The translations under genes were made by a program, and so were the position numbers. From Bryopsis sp. KO-2023 (taxonomy: Eukaryota > Chlorophyta > Ulvophyceae > Bryopsidales > Bryopsidaceae): a stretch of DNA of 64,000 nt. The stretch covers positions 7,254,001 to 7,318,000 of the forward strand of contig BSYQ01000001.1 of NCBI GenBank assembly GCA_030272585.1. The letters are read 5' to 3'. Below are positions 49,744 through 61,539 of the stretch, in pieces (position 1 is the stretch's first letter; each line of letters opens with the position of its first letter). The notes beneath the pieces were generated by a model that did not search any database, was not told where the DNA came from, and was given only the letters and a program-made list of their open reading frames with translations.

Positions 49744-51753
49744 CAGTGGTACTTCTCACCCTTCCTAGTCACATTGCCCAGATCTCCGGAACGACATTCG
49801 CCTTTTTTTCACGACCTCCCAAAAGGTCTTCTTCAATCACACTATACCTATTCCTCTCCCATGCTCTATTTTTTTCCCATTTCTTTTCTTTTCCTCTTTT
49901 TTTTTTTTTACCCCCCCCAACCCCCACCCCTATCACAGCCCCCCCTTCCTTGGGCCCCCAGCGATGACCTCTGCCGCTCAAGCACACCGGGCTCTGACGG
50001 GGAGGCTCGTTACGGCACGGCACGGCTCGGCATCATTCTTCGTCATCAATCTTCATCGGCACTCGGCACTTGGCACCTGTTGGGTGGGGCAAGGGAGGCC
50101 TCCCTTGCCCCAGAACACAAATGGGGGGTTAACATTCATGTCACGAAAAAAAAAAAAAAACTGAAAAAAAAAACTGCAACTGGACTGAAACATACCATAG
50201 ATTAAAACACAGGCTGGGTGGAAAGGCATCAAGACACCTTCCCAGTGCATGGCTTCAGGCTCATCAACAGGCTCTGGGCTCATGGCTTCAGGGGGGTGGG
50301 AAAAGTAGGGGGAAAGGGGGTTAATGGGGCTGGGACGGGGGGATTGGTGTGCAAGAGGGCAGAAGGCCCCACTGAGGACCCGGACTATGGAAGGGGGGAG
50401 GGGTGGGGGCACCCACACTGGACTAGACTAGGTGACGCTGCTCCTCAATCCCCACTGGAAAAAACCAACCACTGGCATATTTCATCAAGAAGAGCTTGTT
50501 TTTCCCTTTTCTCCATAAAACTCCCATATACATGTTTTTTTTCCCTGAAAATCTACCAATCTTTTTTTTTTTTCAAATATGAAGGCGAGTGATTTATCGC
50601 AGCCGCCACCTATATCCTAAGATACCATTTCTGAGGCAGAAAAAAGCCTTGGCCCCAAATCAGCTTTTTCGATAGATTTTAGCAGAGGGAATGGGGCCCC
50701 TCAGAAGCCTCCTCATGCCATCAGTCACAGCACCTGTTTTCACACCTGAAAAAATACCAACAGCTATTAATCAGCAACTTAAATCTCTGCCAGAACCACG
50801 GTAGCAACCTCCTTGGGAGTTGACTGTGGAGGGCGTTTCCCATAAATGGGAAATTTGTTATGACAGGAGAGAGGGATGCGCTTGGCGTATCCCCACCAGT
50901 TAACTCGCACGAGTAAACGAACCTTTCCAAGCAACGTCTGGGCTCTGCTGGAGGAAGCGACGTTTTTTAATTCCTGCGTGGGCGTTGGGAAAATACTCCG
51001 CCTTCTGTGAAAGTGGACACGGTCGCTCGACACGTCTGTTGCTTTGGTAACCGTAAGATTGGGATTGGTGCACGTGGAGAGAGAGCGCGGATTTCGGCCG
51101 CCCCTCTCGAAACAATTATAAAATGATTCCCCCATCTGCGGTAATCATTTAGATGGGTTGGTTCGCAAGACAGACAGCAAAGGGGGACCCACACAGCGAA
51201 CTCAACTACATCGAAGAGCGATAACCGTGTTCTTATACCCACACCTCCCAAAAAAAGTTAACCGTTTTCGAACTCCGAACCATCCATAATTACGTGACAA
51301 ACATGCCCATGGACGGCATACGTTCTGCACTGAATCGTGGGGGTTTGGGCGGTTAGATTGCAATTGCATGTTGGGCTTGCATGTCAGACATTGGGTCGAA
51401 TGAATGAAATCGAGAACAGAAGTGTTGGCGATGTTGTTGGCAAGGATTTGCCCACCATGCTTGACCTGGTGATTTGATGGTTGCCTCTATGCACTTCCCG
51501 ACTAGAGCAATCGTTGTTGATGTGAATTTGAGTCATTTTGTAAGATATGCATCAATGGTGGCAAATAATGGGTATATGCATTTCTTTGGTTCTTAGCAAT
51601 TTGCTGTTTTTTTTACCCAGAGAATTCCTATTGATGGTAGTTTTCTTTACGTATTATTATCATCACTTCCTTTCTCAATGTCATTTCCTACGGCCTTGTT
51701 TCTGAAGGACCGGTTCCATTTCTTAGGGAAAGATCTGCAACGTTGCTTTGGAC
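49744..51753. other. Right part of copy A and unique spacer
   Basis: Holds the second palindromic element and, at 50690-51122, minus-strand open sequence conserved with copy B (KVRLLVRVNWWGYAKRIPLS, KFPIYGKRPPQSTPKE and, near 50700, DGMRRLLRGPIPSAKIYRKS with a stop). These look like exons of one small basic protein, but I could not join them in phase or find a start. From about 51,130 to 52,017 the sequence is unique. Confidence 0.35.
49860..50470. repeat. Palindromic ~0.7-kb repeated element, copy 2 of 4
   Basis: Same layout as the copy at 47 kb. The 26-bp palindrome at 50086-50111 is centred on AGGCCT, not AAGCTT, and is still perfect. Confidence 0.85.
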
Positions 51754-52026
51754 ATGGGCAAATCGTGTGCAAAGAAGGCTGCTGGCGGATCCGAATCCTT
51801 GCAGAAAAAGCTTCGCAAAATGCAGAAAGTGGTGTTTGAAGTGGAGGGAGAGGTGTGCGCATATCTGCTGAAATGATTAAATATGTTGGAAGATTTACAG
51901 CGAGAATGTGGGAAATCATTTCAAGCCTGGCAGATTGAAGCAAATTTCCTCAACACAGTCGCCAGCGAGATTGTGAATTGTGCCTTTACGGTTTCCCTTT
52001 TCAGAAATCCCTTTTCAGAATATTGA
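51754..52026 (+). CDS. Putative small ORF across the duplication junction
   Basis: Exon 51754-51852 (MGKSCAKKAAGGSESLQKKL onward) and exon 51901-52026 join in phase through a 48-bp GT-AG intron to 74 residues. The N-terminal part is Lys-rich. The stop codon lies inside the first bases of duplication copy B, so the frame is chimeric. The intron is shorter than most in the window and no family is recognised. It may be chance. Confidence 0.22.
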
Positions 52027-52143
52027 CGTCTTTTTTTATTGCAGACGTCACGTTGAGTGGATTACATCAGATCACCAGGTAGAATCCCGGATGGGGGGGA
52101 AATGGCCACCCCACCTCCATCTTTGTTGTTGTTTTTTTCTCAG

Positions 52144-53479
52144 GCAATTGATGGGTTTACAGCCCGGAAGCGAATCCTGGATGAGAAGAAAGAAAAGGAA
52201 GGGTCGGCCCCTGGGAGACTAGCATACTCCATTGTTATCAGAACAAAATTCATTGACACCATAATACTCGCGGTGACCAGAAGCTACCCACCTCCGCCCG
52301 ATGTCAGTGTGATCACCGACTGGCTGGAAGACACTTGAGTGGGGTTGATCAATCAAGTGGTGTTGTTGGGAAGTGGTCTGGATGCCAGGCCATGGCGGCT
52401 GGATCTCCACGATGGGGTGCATTGGTTTGAAGTCGACCGAAGTGAGGTGGTGACGGAAAAACAAACCCGACTGCTCAAAGCGAAAGCAGCCATCGGATCA
52501 CAGGTGGGATTTTCGACATGGGGCATCCGCATCCTACTCTGTGCCATGATGATATGAAGGAAAACGGGGCTGATGAGGAGTGTGTTGATTTGCTTGCTGC
52601 TGGACTTAAGAATCTGGACGTTTTCTTAGGATCGCCAGGAACCGAGGTTTCCCCTGAAAGTTAAAAAGTGGGTTGCTGTGAGCAGTGACATTGAAACACT
52701 TTCTTTCCTGCACAAGCTTGAGAGGAGGGGCTTGGTGGTGACTGAACCGGTCCTTTGGGTTATGGAAGGTTTGCTCGTGTACTTGGAGCCTGAGTTCGTG
52801 CCAAGATTGCTGAGGGTAACCGATCAATCGAAGCATGTGTTTCGTCTTTTTTTGTCTGTTTTTGTCTCTTTTTTTTTTTAATGGTGCAAATTACGGTTAC
52901 TTTTATTTCTTCTTTTTTGAACATATCAGTTCCTTAGTGTTGTAAATTTTACCACAGGCAGTGGGAGGACCCTCGGCTTTGCCTTGAAGCCTGATGTTGT
53001 TTTGGTTAAAACGTTGTCAAATTAATTAATTAATTCCCTGGAGCCGTAATTGACACGTTGGGCGCATGTTTGTAGGTTGTGAATGAGAGGTGTGGGTTTG
53101 GAAGTGTGTTGGTGGTGTCGTTGATAATGGCCACTTCAGATTCGCTCAGACGGAGGAAAGCATGGAAATGGGGCTGTCCTAAGAATCATATGGAGGCAAG
53201 TTGTTCCTATATGTATATATATATACAAATACATGATGGGTTGTGTGGACTCATATGTCTCAATGCAATCTACGGTGTATTGTTGGGTCGTCAATTTTTG
53301 GCTTGTTTTGAACCCTGTGCCCTATTTCTGCGCAGTTTTTCCGTGAATGCGGCTGGGAAATTGTCACCTGGATCCCTATGAGTGCTGCTTATAAGATGTT
53401 CGGATGCAGAAGCTTCAGACCAAACAATTTAACTCTGGGAAAAGAGCCCAAATTTTTGGTTGCAAGAAGAATCGAATGA
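52144..53479 (+). pseudogene. 5'-truncated methyltransferase copy with nonsense codon
   Basis: Homologues of exons 4-7 of the 39.4-kb methyltransferase lie at 52144-52503, 52630-52815, 53076-53195 and 53336-53479 with all splice sites kept, including the GC donor. The first three exons, with the start codon, are absent because the duplication begins at 52,017. GGA became TGA at 52336-52338, just before the SAM-binding motif. The rest stays open and ends in the same residues. The intact exon 5 and few changes elsewhere indicate a recent copy. It could still be transcribed but should not give an active enzyme. Confidence 0.88.
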
Positions 53480-56400
53480 ACGATGTCCGAGATGGTCCCA
53501 AGGCTGAAATCAAGGGAATGTATCAAGAGTCAACAGTAGAAAGAAGGAAGGAAGGATTCCCTGTAAGAGTTAACCCCGCCACCTGTCACCACAAATTTTC
53601 AAGTTTCATTTCACTCTTCACCTAAGACGAGAGGTGTCTCAACCAGAATCCAACAATGCGACTCCAGATAGGCCCTCCTGTTGGTTTGAGTTCCAACGGG
53701 AGGACCAAAAAAAAAGAAAAAAGGTACATCTCATCTTCTGCACCACTAACCTCAGTCAAGGGTCCATCCATCCTTTCTGGAACATAATGCGTGAACTCGC
53801 TCCACATCTTCCACAGATCGCTGCATGCCCCACCGATGAAATCATCCACTATCATCCTATATGGTCAGATTGTCCAGATTGCAGGGTTCATGTAGCCCAC
53901 AAAATAAAGAAACATATGAAACAAGAGTTGCCAGCAGGATCCGGCGATCAACATTTATGATTAGGCAGAGCCCATTCTTTTCACAGCGCCAACCTTGTTT
54001 TCCTTGTGCAGCTCATTTCCGGTCAGAAAGTTGTTTTCGGATGCTTGAAAAAGTATGAACCCGATGTAAAACTCCAGAAAGGTGCATTATCTCTCTGTTC
54101 ATTTTATTTCTCGGTGAAGACCAAGGCATCAAAACGCAACACAGTTTGGAAAGCAAGCAGCCATTTTTACACATTAATCGAAATTCAACAGTGTAACCAC
54201 CTGGGTGAACGAAACCCCTCCAGACCTCAGATCAATCTTCAAACCGTTTTCTTAGTTTAATGCTCGGGATGTCAATTTAACAATGACACCGCTCTGTTCA
54301 CCAATCTTGCTGTCTTGCAACACTAGGACAAACCTCCATGTGTCATCTCCTCCATGCATCTCTTGGGCAAAAACTTTCCCATTTCATCCATCGCCTTGGC
54401 ACCACAGTTTGTGGTTTTTTTAAATAATTTTTTTCCTGGTAATCTTTGCGAAACTAAGCGATTGCATTCAGGAATGCTTTTGCATGAGTGTCCAGTCAAC
54501 CTGACAAAACCCGATTTGACCCCACATGCAAGAGGACATGCAAAAATTGAGGTTGCGTCTGAGATGCCAAACTCATCCAGCCCAGCCCATCGCTGCTTTT
54601 ATACATACCAAAATTTGGTTCTAATCCTTGTTCAAGATTCGGAATTTTTTTTGGGGGGGCGCACACTTCAGGATCTACAATGAGCATCAGAACTGATTGC
54701 ATGCATACCCTTGTTGTTTGTATCCCTGCTGATCTTGTGTTGTACTTTGTTGTTTACATTTTTCCTGTTTTGTCCTTCTTCCCCACCAACATTTTCAGAA
54801 AAGTCAGGCATTGCGGGGGCACCTGTTCTTTTTTGTTTTTTTTTCTGATAATTTTGTACGTTCTTGTTGGAGGAAACTCTGGGAAATTGGGACAGGATGG
54901 TGGCATTGCTTCTGGCCATTGAGTAACGAAAGAGATCAGATAGGGTGGGGTCATTTCTTGCGAAGGGGCCGTTGGGGGATTTGATCATTCTGGATACATG
55001 ATACAGAGGTTTGTGATGGTCTCCAAACACTCCATTCTAAATTTAACTTGACCCTGCCTTCATGTAGCCCACAAAATAAAGAAACATATGAAACAAGAAT
55101 TGCCAGCAGGATTCGATGATCGACATTTATTATTAGGCTGAGCCCATTCTCTTCACAGTTCCAACCTTGTTTTCCTTGTGCAGCTCATTTCCGGTCAGAA
55201 AATTGATTTCGGATGCTTGAAAAAGTATAAACCCGATGTAAAACTCCAGGAGACATTGTCTCTCTGTTCATATTTTTTCTCAGTGAAGAGCAAGGCATTA
55301 CAATACAGTTTCGAAAGCAAGCAGCCATTTTTACACATTAATTGAAATTCAACAGTGTAACCGCCTGGGTGAATGAAACCCCTCCAGACCTCAGATCAAT
55401 CTCCAAACCGTTTTTTCCTCGTTTAATGCCCGGCAGGTCAATTTAACAATGACACCACTCTGTTCACTGAATTACCACCCATCCTACTAAAATCAAAATC
55501 ATTTTTTGTTCATCCTCACTCCACCACCTACAGACTTTTTTGTTTTCCCCTACATATCCTTCTGTTTCCCTTCAGAGAAGCGCAAAGAGATTCGCTGCAT
55601 TTTTTTTCCCTTTGTCCTTTCTTGCTCCTTGAAAACCTTTTTTGTAAGGACCTCAAAAAAATCCAGCCATTCACCCCCTGTATGTTGCTCATTGTTCCAC
55701 ACATCCGTAAAAGAAAAACCCTTTGCTCACTCGATACTTTTCTTTTTCTCCTTCATTTTTTCACCTCTTTTTCCTGTACATTCTTTTTCTTGTGCCCTTT
55801 TTTACTTTAATGTTGCAGGCAGCTTTCCCCCAATCATAAGTGTTTTTGAAGCCACGTACTTTTGTTGGAAAATTGGAGGGAAGTCTTCGGACAACCTCGA
55901 ATTTATTGTTTGATTCCATCACCTAGGGCTCCTTTCTCCTTTTAGATGAGGTACTGACCGCCACTCTCCATTGGCCTAAAATAGCAAGTGATCCTGATTT
56001 CACCACAACACTCTTTTTTTTGGGGTCTATCTTTTTTTTTGTCATTTGACTATCTTTTCTTTTTTACTCAACTATCATTATCTTCTTTTTTTTCCACCCA
56101 TCTTTTTTTCTTCCGAACTATTATCATTTTTATTTTTTTTGAACTCTTATGTTTTTCATTTTTTAAAATCCATTTCATCCTTCTCTGAAATGGATTTTTT
56201 TTACAGAATGTACAAGACTATACAAAAACTTATACATAATGTACAAAGTATACAAAAATTGTACACAATGTACAAAGTATACAAAAAATTGTACATACTG
56301 TACAGCGTATACAAAACATTGTACATACTGTACAGAGTGTACAAGGTAAGATCAAAAACAAGTCCAGCCAGAGTTGCAGTGATCCTCCAGGTTGCCCACC

Positions 56401-59400
56401 ACTTGCTCCCATTTTCCCCCTTTCCCTCGCATGTTTTTTGTTTTTTCCTTTTTTTTCTCAGCTTCCCATTTTATATTTTTCAAATTCCAATTTTTTTCCT
56501 CTTTTTTTACTTTTCAACTCTCAAATCCCTCCATACTAAAGCATTCGGCACCTTCCTTTTTTTTTAAGCGACTGCGAGCATTATCGGGAAACTGCAAAAC
56601 ACTTTCCAAAAATGTACCTTCTTTTTCCCCAATTTTTTTTCAAATCCCAACAGTTTACTATTTTTAAGACTGTGTTGTCTCCTTTTTTTGTTCTTTCTCT
56701 TCTCTTCTAATTTTGGAGCCCAGCTCAGGAAAGCACCATCCAACTTTTTCCCCAACATTTCCGATGGCTTTCAAAGATTGTGGAACACTGTCATCCTTCA
56801 TTCTCGAGGCACTCCTGCTCCAAAAAATATATGGGATCGCAGTGAAATTTATAACCCAGCCGAGCAACAAGAGCCACCCCTTGAAACCTGCAGACCAATA
56901 AAAACACATTGTCAGACTTTCAAAACATCGACTGATTGACAATTCAATGAACACCAATGTAACCATTTTTAGTCCGTCTGATGCGAAGATCGTCTTAAAT
57001 ACCAACAAACAAGAACTATATAATATGGACTGGGGTCTATTTTTGCTCACCGTATCGACAGGCATGAAAGAAGCAGCCACACCATTTCCCTGACAAAACC
57101 TGAAGAAACCCCCAGACCTCCCAGTTCCCCTTCTATTCTCTGCCCCCATCAAACTCTTATCCTCTTGCTAGTTCACAGGGCCCTGTTTTTTTTTTCCCTC
57201 CTCTTGGTCACTTGTGCATGCTTCACACTTAGTCTTGGCTCCTGGATCTACACTCGTTGTGATCGTCAGTGGTTGCATAGAGGTTGCCCGCTTCGTTTTC
57301 AACAATCTCATTTATTGCACATGGTGCAGGCTGATTGACTTCCTCCAGTCTGCCATCAACCTGCATTGTATACAGGAACACATCCAACTATAAAAATGCA
57401 AAAAAATGCCCCACCAACTGCAGTGCATAAAAAACCAAAAAGGGAAATCAAAACATAACGTCAATCACAGCCAAAACAATCCTGAATAATTTAAAAGCAT
57501 GCTCTGTTCTGTACCTGCTCTGTTGATTCAACCCCCTCCTCTTTAAAATCGCCCAGAGTGGACGACTTTTCTGAAGCACTCCTTTGGTTTCAGGATTCAA
57601 AGAATTCATATGCTTAAAACTCTGCCTCAATCCCTCCTTGTTTAGATGGAACTACCGAGTTATCCTCCCATCCACCCAATTTACGTCCTCAAGATTTTTT
57701 TAACTGCACTTTTTTCACAAATGTTGCTCAAAGTCCCCATAAGCAAACCCAGAAATATTTTCCCTTTCTCCGTATTTCCTTCCAAATTCACCAGTCAACA
57801 GCCCAAAATTTTCAGTCCTGCAGAGCTCCTTTTGGGCTCATGTCTACCCTTGCTTTTCAGTGAATTGTTGCACCAACAACAATTTTTTCCTTCGGCCCAT
57901 CCCTTTTTTTTTTTTTCTGTCACGAATGCTGAGCCATTTCCTTTTTTTTTCTTCTGTCACGAATGCTGAGCCATTTCCTTTTTTTTTTCCCTTATTTTTG
58001 CATCATTGGATATTCTTGTGAATTTCAGCTTGTGTGCTCACCACCAACAGATGAGATTTCTGCATTGAACGCATACAAAGGATTTCGAAATGGTTTTGTA
58101 GAAAAAAAGAGTCTTGATGTGAAACTGAGCCTGCAGCTCATTTTTAAAGATTGCGTGCATTTGAGACTTAAGAGTTGGGAAAAGAGTCCTTGAACACTTG
58201 CTTACACTCACATATGCAGTGCAAGCCATGACTTGAACGACATTGTTCGAAGTTGACTGGATATAAATTCCAATTTGATCTCAGCAGAGACCAACCAGTT
58301 GAAAGAAGAAAAACAAAGAAATTGGAAGATTGACCAATCATCGTTAAGATCCCTTGGAATACAACACTTTTCTTTCGTTCATTAATTTGAGCATTCTGTC
58401 ACCATTACACACCCATTTCAGGTGCAATTGTTTACAAACACCCCTCTCGATAATAGGGGCAATTCACCCCTTCGGATGATCCAACATTTGAAACATTTGC
58501 TGCTGTATTATCATTGGCCCAGAATGGCCGTTGAAACAAAAAAGCGATTGCAAGCTTTGATGTGACTTGAAAAACCACAAGTAATGAGGTCAGCGATATT
58601 ATCGAGTGCCAGAAAACTCCCCAGACATGTTTATTAACTGCTTTCCCACGCAAGCACTGGGAAAACACACCTTGAAGCATACTTGAATCCAGAAAGTTGA
58701 TAATGCAAGAAGAAAACATGAAAATAGACCCCTATATATCGTTGCAGTTCCCTTGAAAGTCCCTCCACATTGGTATCACATCTAATGTTGACTTGGTCCA
58801 GAACTTGAATTTACTTATAGCGAACATTGCACAGGCCAATTGCATTTCTCCGTTGGTGATGTTGAGTTTATAAAAAAAATGAGCCGCTGTTCGGCAGAGA
58901 CCCCTTGGAAGGCGTAATTGACTGATTAAGAAAACTTGAATTGATTTGCGATGTCCCAAAAAGCCAACAGGTTGAACAAGTCAGCTCCAAAGAGCTCAGT
59001 ACAGAACCTCAGAGGGGGGGGGGGGAGGTCTGTGTGTTGATTGAAAAACAAAGAAAAAATCTTGTTTTAATAATGTCTCCTCCAAAACCGGGCATCAGAA
59101 TTAGCTTCTTCATCGATTGCTTTGCTTTTGATGTTAAAAAAAACAACATTGTTTGCTTTCCCTCTCGTGGGAATGAAGAACTTGATAAAAATGCAGTGCA
59201 TATTTTTATAATGAAAACCCAGTCTTGAGTTTTGGTTGTTTCCACACCAAAGAAACGATATTTTGGCAGTCTTGAATATCATGCGCGCGCGTAGCTGTCC
59301 AGACGGGGTTGAATCCAGGTTGTGCTTTCACTTGTCGAAACCAGCAGTTGACATTTGATTTGATTTGATTTGCGGAAAAAACTGTTTGATTTTTGACTTG

Positions 59401-59482
59401 ATGATCAAGTAAACTTGAGGAAAAATGAAAACCAAATGATTGCTTTTGAAAAAACGGTAGATTGCTTTTTTCCTCATCTGGT
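53480..59482. other. Mostly noncoding part of copy B
   Basis: Counterpart of 41.3-46.5 kb with rearranged order: 53890-54300 matches 42567-42940, then 54300-55020 matches 41925-42540, then 55065 on matches 42567 on. The extra sequence at about 55855-56205 is T-rich and has a 12-bp perfect hairpin (AAATCCATTTCA and its complement) near 56167-56197. No convincing gene. Confidence 0.4.
56207..56345. repeat. GTACA-type minisatellite, copy B
   Basis: Longer version of the array at 43351-43459, with about five imperfect units of GTACAAAGTATACAAAAATT type. Confidence 0.8.
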
Positions 59483-59805
59483 TCATTCTCCCTTCTGCAG
59501 CCCTTCCTCCAAAATAACAATCAGCAGCAGACGCTCTGTGGATGCAAACATGGATACACACTTAGAATGCACAGCCCCTCAGAATAGGACAAAAAAACAC
59601 AGCACCTGACTTGAACATTCACTTGTTGAAACATCTATGGGATGAGAAAAAACAGGCAGCACCACAAGCGAAAACCAAAGCAAGAAAAGAGAGCATATTT
59701 TTTCAACAAAAAATTTACCTTCATGCCAAAGTGCGACTGCTCGGACCGCACCACGAGATGCCTTTCTTCGATGAAACTCTGCTCAGTTTGATTTTTCAAA
59801 ATCAT
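59483..59805 (-). CDS. Putative 62-residue protein in duplicated block, copy B
   Basis: Counterpart of 46551-46871 with the same ATG, donors, eight-residue middle exon MFQQVNVQ and stop. The last exon reads ASTERLLLIVILEEGLQKGE, several substitutions from copy A but no frameshift. Amino-acid-changing differences are common, so either selection is weak or the frame survives by chance. Confidence 0.32.
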
Positions 59806-59929
59806 TCTTGCAGTCCGAATTTTCAAGTTGCTCCTTGATATCTCGTCCCTCTCCGATTTCTTACTAATACTTTCTTCCTGATTTTTTTTCCGAATCAAAG
59901 CTTGATTTTTTTTTCCCTTTTCTTTTCTT

Positions 59930-60500
59930 TTCTCTTTTTTTTTTTTTTTTTTTTTTACCCTCCCCCCCCCACCCCTATCATAGCCCCCCCTTCCTTGGGC
60001 CCCCAGCGATGACCCCTACCGCTCCTGCACACCGGGCTCTGACGGGGAGGCTCGTTACGGCTCGGCTTCATTCTTCAATCTTCATCATCAATCTTCGTCG
60101 GCACTCGGCACTGGGCACCTGTTGGGTGGGGCAAGGGAGGCTTCCCTTGCCCCACAACACAAATTCTGCGTTAATATTCATGTCAAAAAAAAAAAAACCC
60201 AGAAAACTGCAACTGGACAGAAACATACCATAGATTAAAATGCAGGCTGGGTGGAAAGGCGTCAAGACACCTTCCCAGTGCATGGCTTCAGGCTCATCAT
60301 CAGGCTCCGGGCTCGTGGCTCTGGGGTGGGGAAAAAGGATAATGGCGAGGGGGTTAATGGGGCTTGGACGGGGGGATTGGTGTGCAAGAGGGCAGAAGGC
60401 CCCACTGAGGACCCGGACTATGGAAGGGGGGAGGGGTGGGGGCACCCACACTGGACTAGACTGGGTGACGCTGCTCCTCAATCCCCACTGGAAAAACCCA
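59930..60500. repeat. Palindromic ~0.7-kb repeated element, copy 3 of 4
   Basis: Same layout as the others. The palindrome at 60128-60153 has centre AGGCTT and is therefore imperfect at the central bases. Confidence 0.85.
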
Positions 60501-61539
60501 ACCGGATCGCTCTTTTTTTCATCCAAAGATTCAATATTTTCCCCCTTGGATTTATCCTCTTTTCTTCCTAGCATCAAAAGGTAGTCAGTTTTTTAACCCT
60601 ATTGATGAGCTATTGATATCAACCATATTCTTTTTAGTTTTTTTTTCGTCCAAAACAACCCAACAGACATTTCTTTTCTAGCCGAGGGGGAGTGAATCAT
60701 CGCAGAGGTCACCCTGAACATTCCAGCCATTTCCATATATTCTCCATGCTTTAGAGAACATAAACTATGTGGTCAAAGCTTCTTTAGCTGCAAATAAACC
60801 TTCAAAGGTGCAAGTGAACATTGTTCCTGGTCTTTCGACCCATCAGTTTTCTTGATATCGTCTCGGGGAACCTACAGGGCATCTTTCCAAAATTCAAGTC
60901 AAAACTACAGACACATCTATTTCCCTCAACCAGAAAAAAAAGGGGAAAAAAAACGATTGCCTACTGCTTGGCACGAAAGAAAATAAAAATGAACCAAAAA
61001 AACAGGCAGAAATCGGATCCAAGCCGGTCAAAGTACATTTCGTGTGTTTATGTGTTGAATTTACCTTATGGCTGTGCTTTTTGAATGGCTGTATCATCAT
61101 CATTTGGATATTTCTTGCTTGCGGGTCTTACGGCATGACATGGACTGATCTTCCATGCCATCCGATTGCTAAGGAACTTGGATGGATAATCCAATAGTCT
61201 CCTTCCAGACGTCCCATAAACATATGGTTGGGCATTGGGGGCTCTTGACGGACAGGGGCGATGGTCGCCTAGGCTTTTTAGTTTAGCTCCGCTGAATGCA
61301 TGCAATGAGGAATGGAAGCCGTCGGATTCTGAATCAGCGCCACCTCTTCTAGGGAAGAAGGGACTGATCAGTTCATCTGGTACCTCCCCGTATTCTGTAC
61401 TGGGCCAGCACAACTGGCCACATCCATCAGCTCCTGTGCATGGACCCTGTGCAAACACTCCAGTTCAGGCTGTTCCGTGACTGAAAAACATTGGGGAAAT
61501 ATCCACAAGTAAGAAATCAGGATGAGTGAAGTGCATTGC
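60501..61539. other. Spacer in copy B
   Basis: Matches 47,570-48,770 with indels. No gene recognised. Confidence 0.4.

Larger units (their letters stand above)
39850..51130. repeat. Tandem segmental duplication, copy A
   Basis: Starting at the shared sequence AGAATATTGACGTC (39850), almost all of this block is repeated in the same order and orientation from 52,017 on. Anchor pairs: 39973/52144, 40459/52630, 41133/53336, 43351/56207, 46551/59483, 47199/60128, 49743/62809 and 50086/63131. The methyltransferase exon at 40459-40644 is identical over all 186 bp in copy B; noncoding parts differ by substitutions and indels. The right end is uncertain because copy B is cut by the window edge while still homologous to about 50,950. 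Confidence 0.9.
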
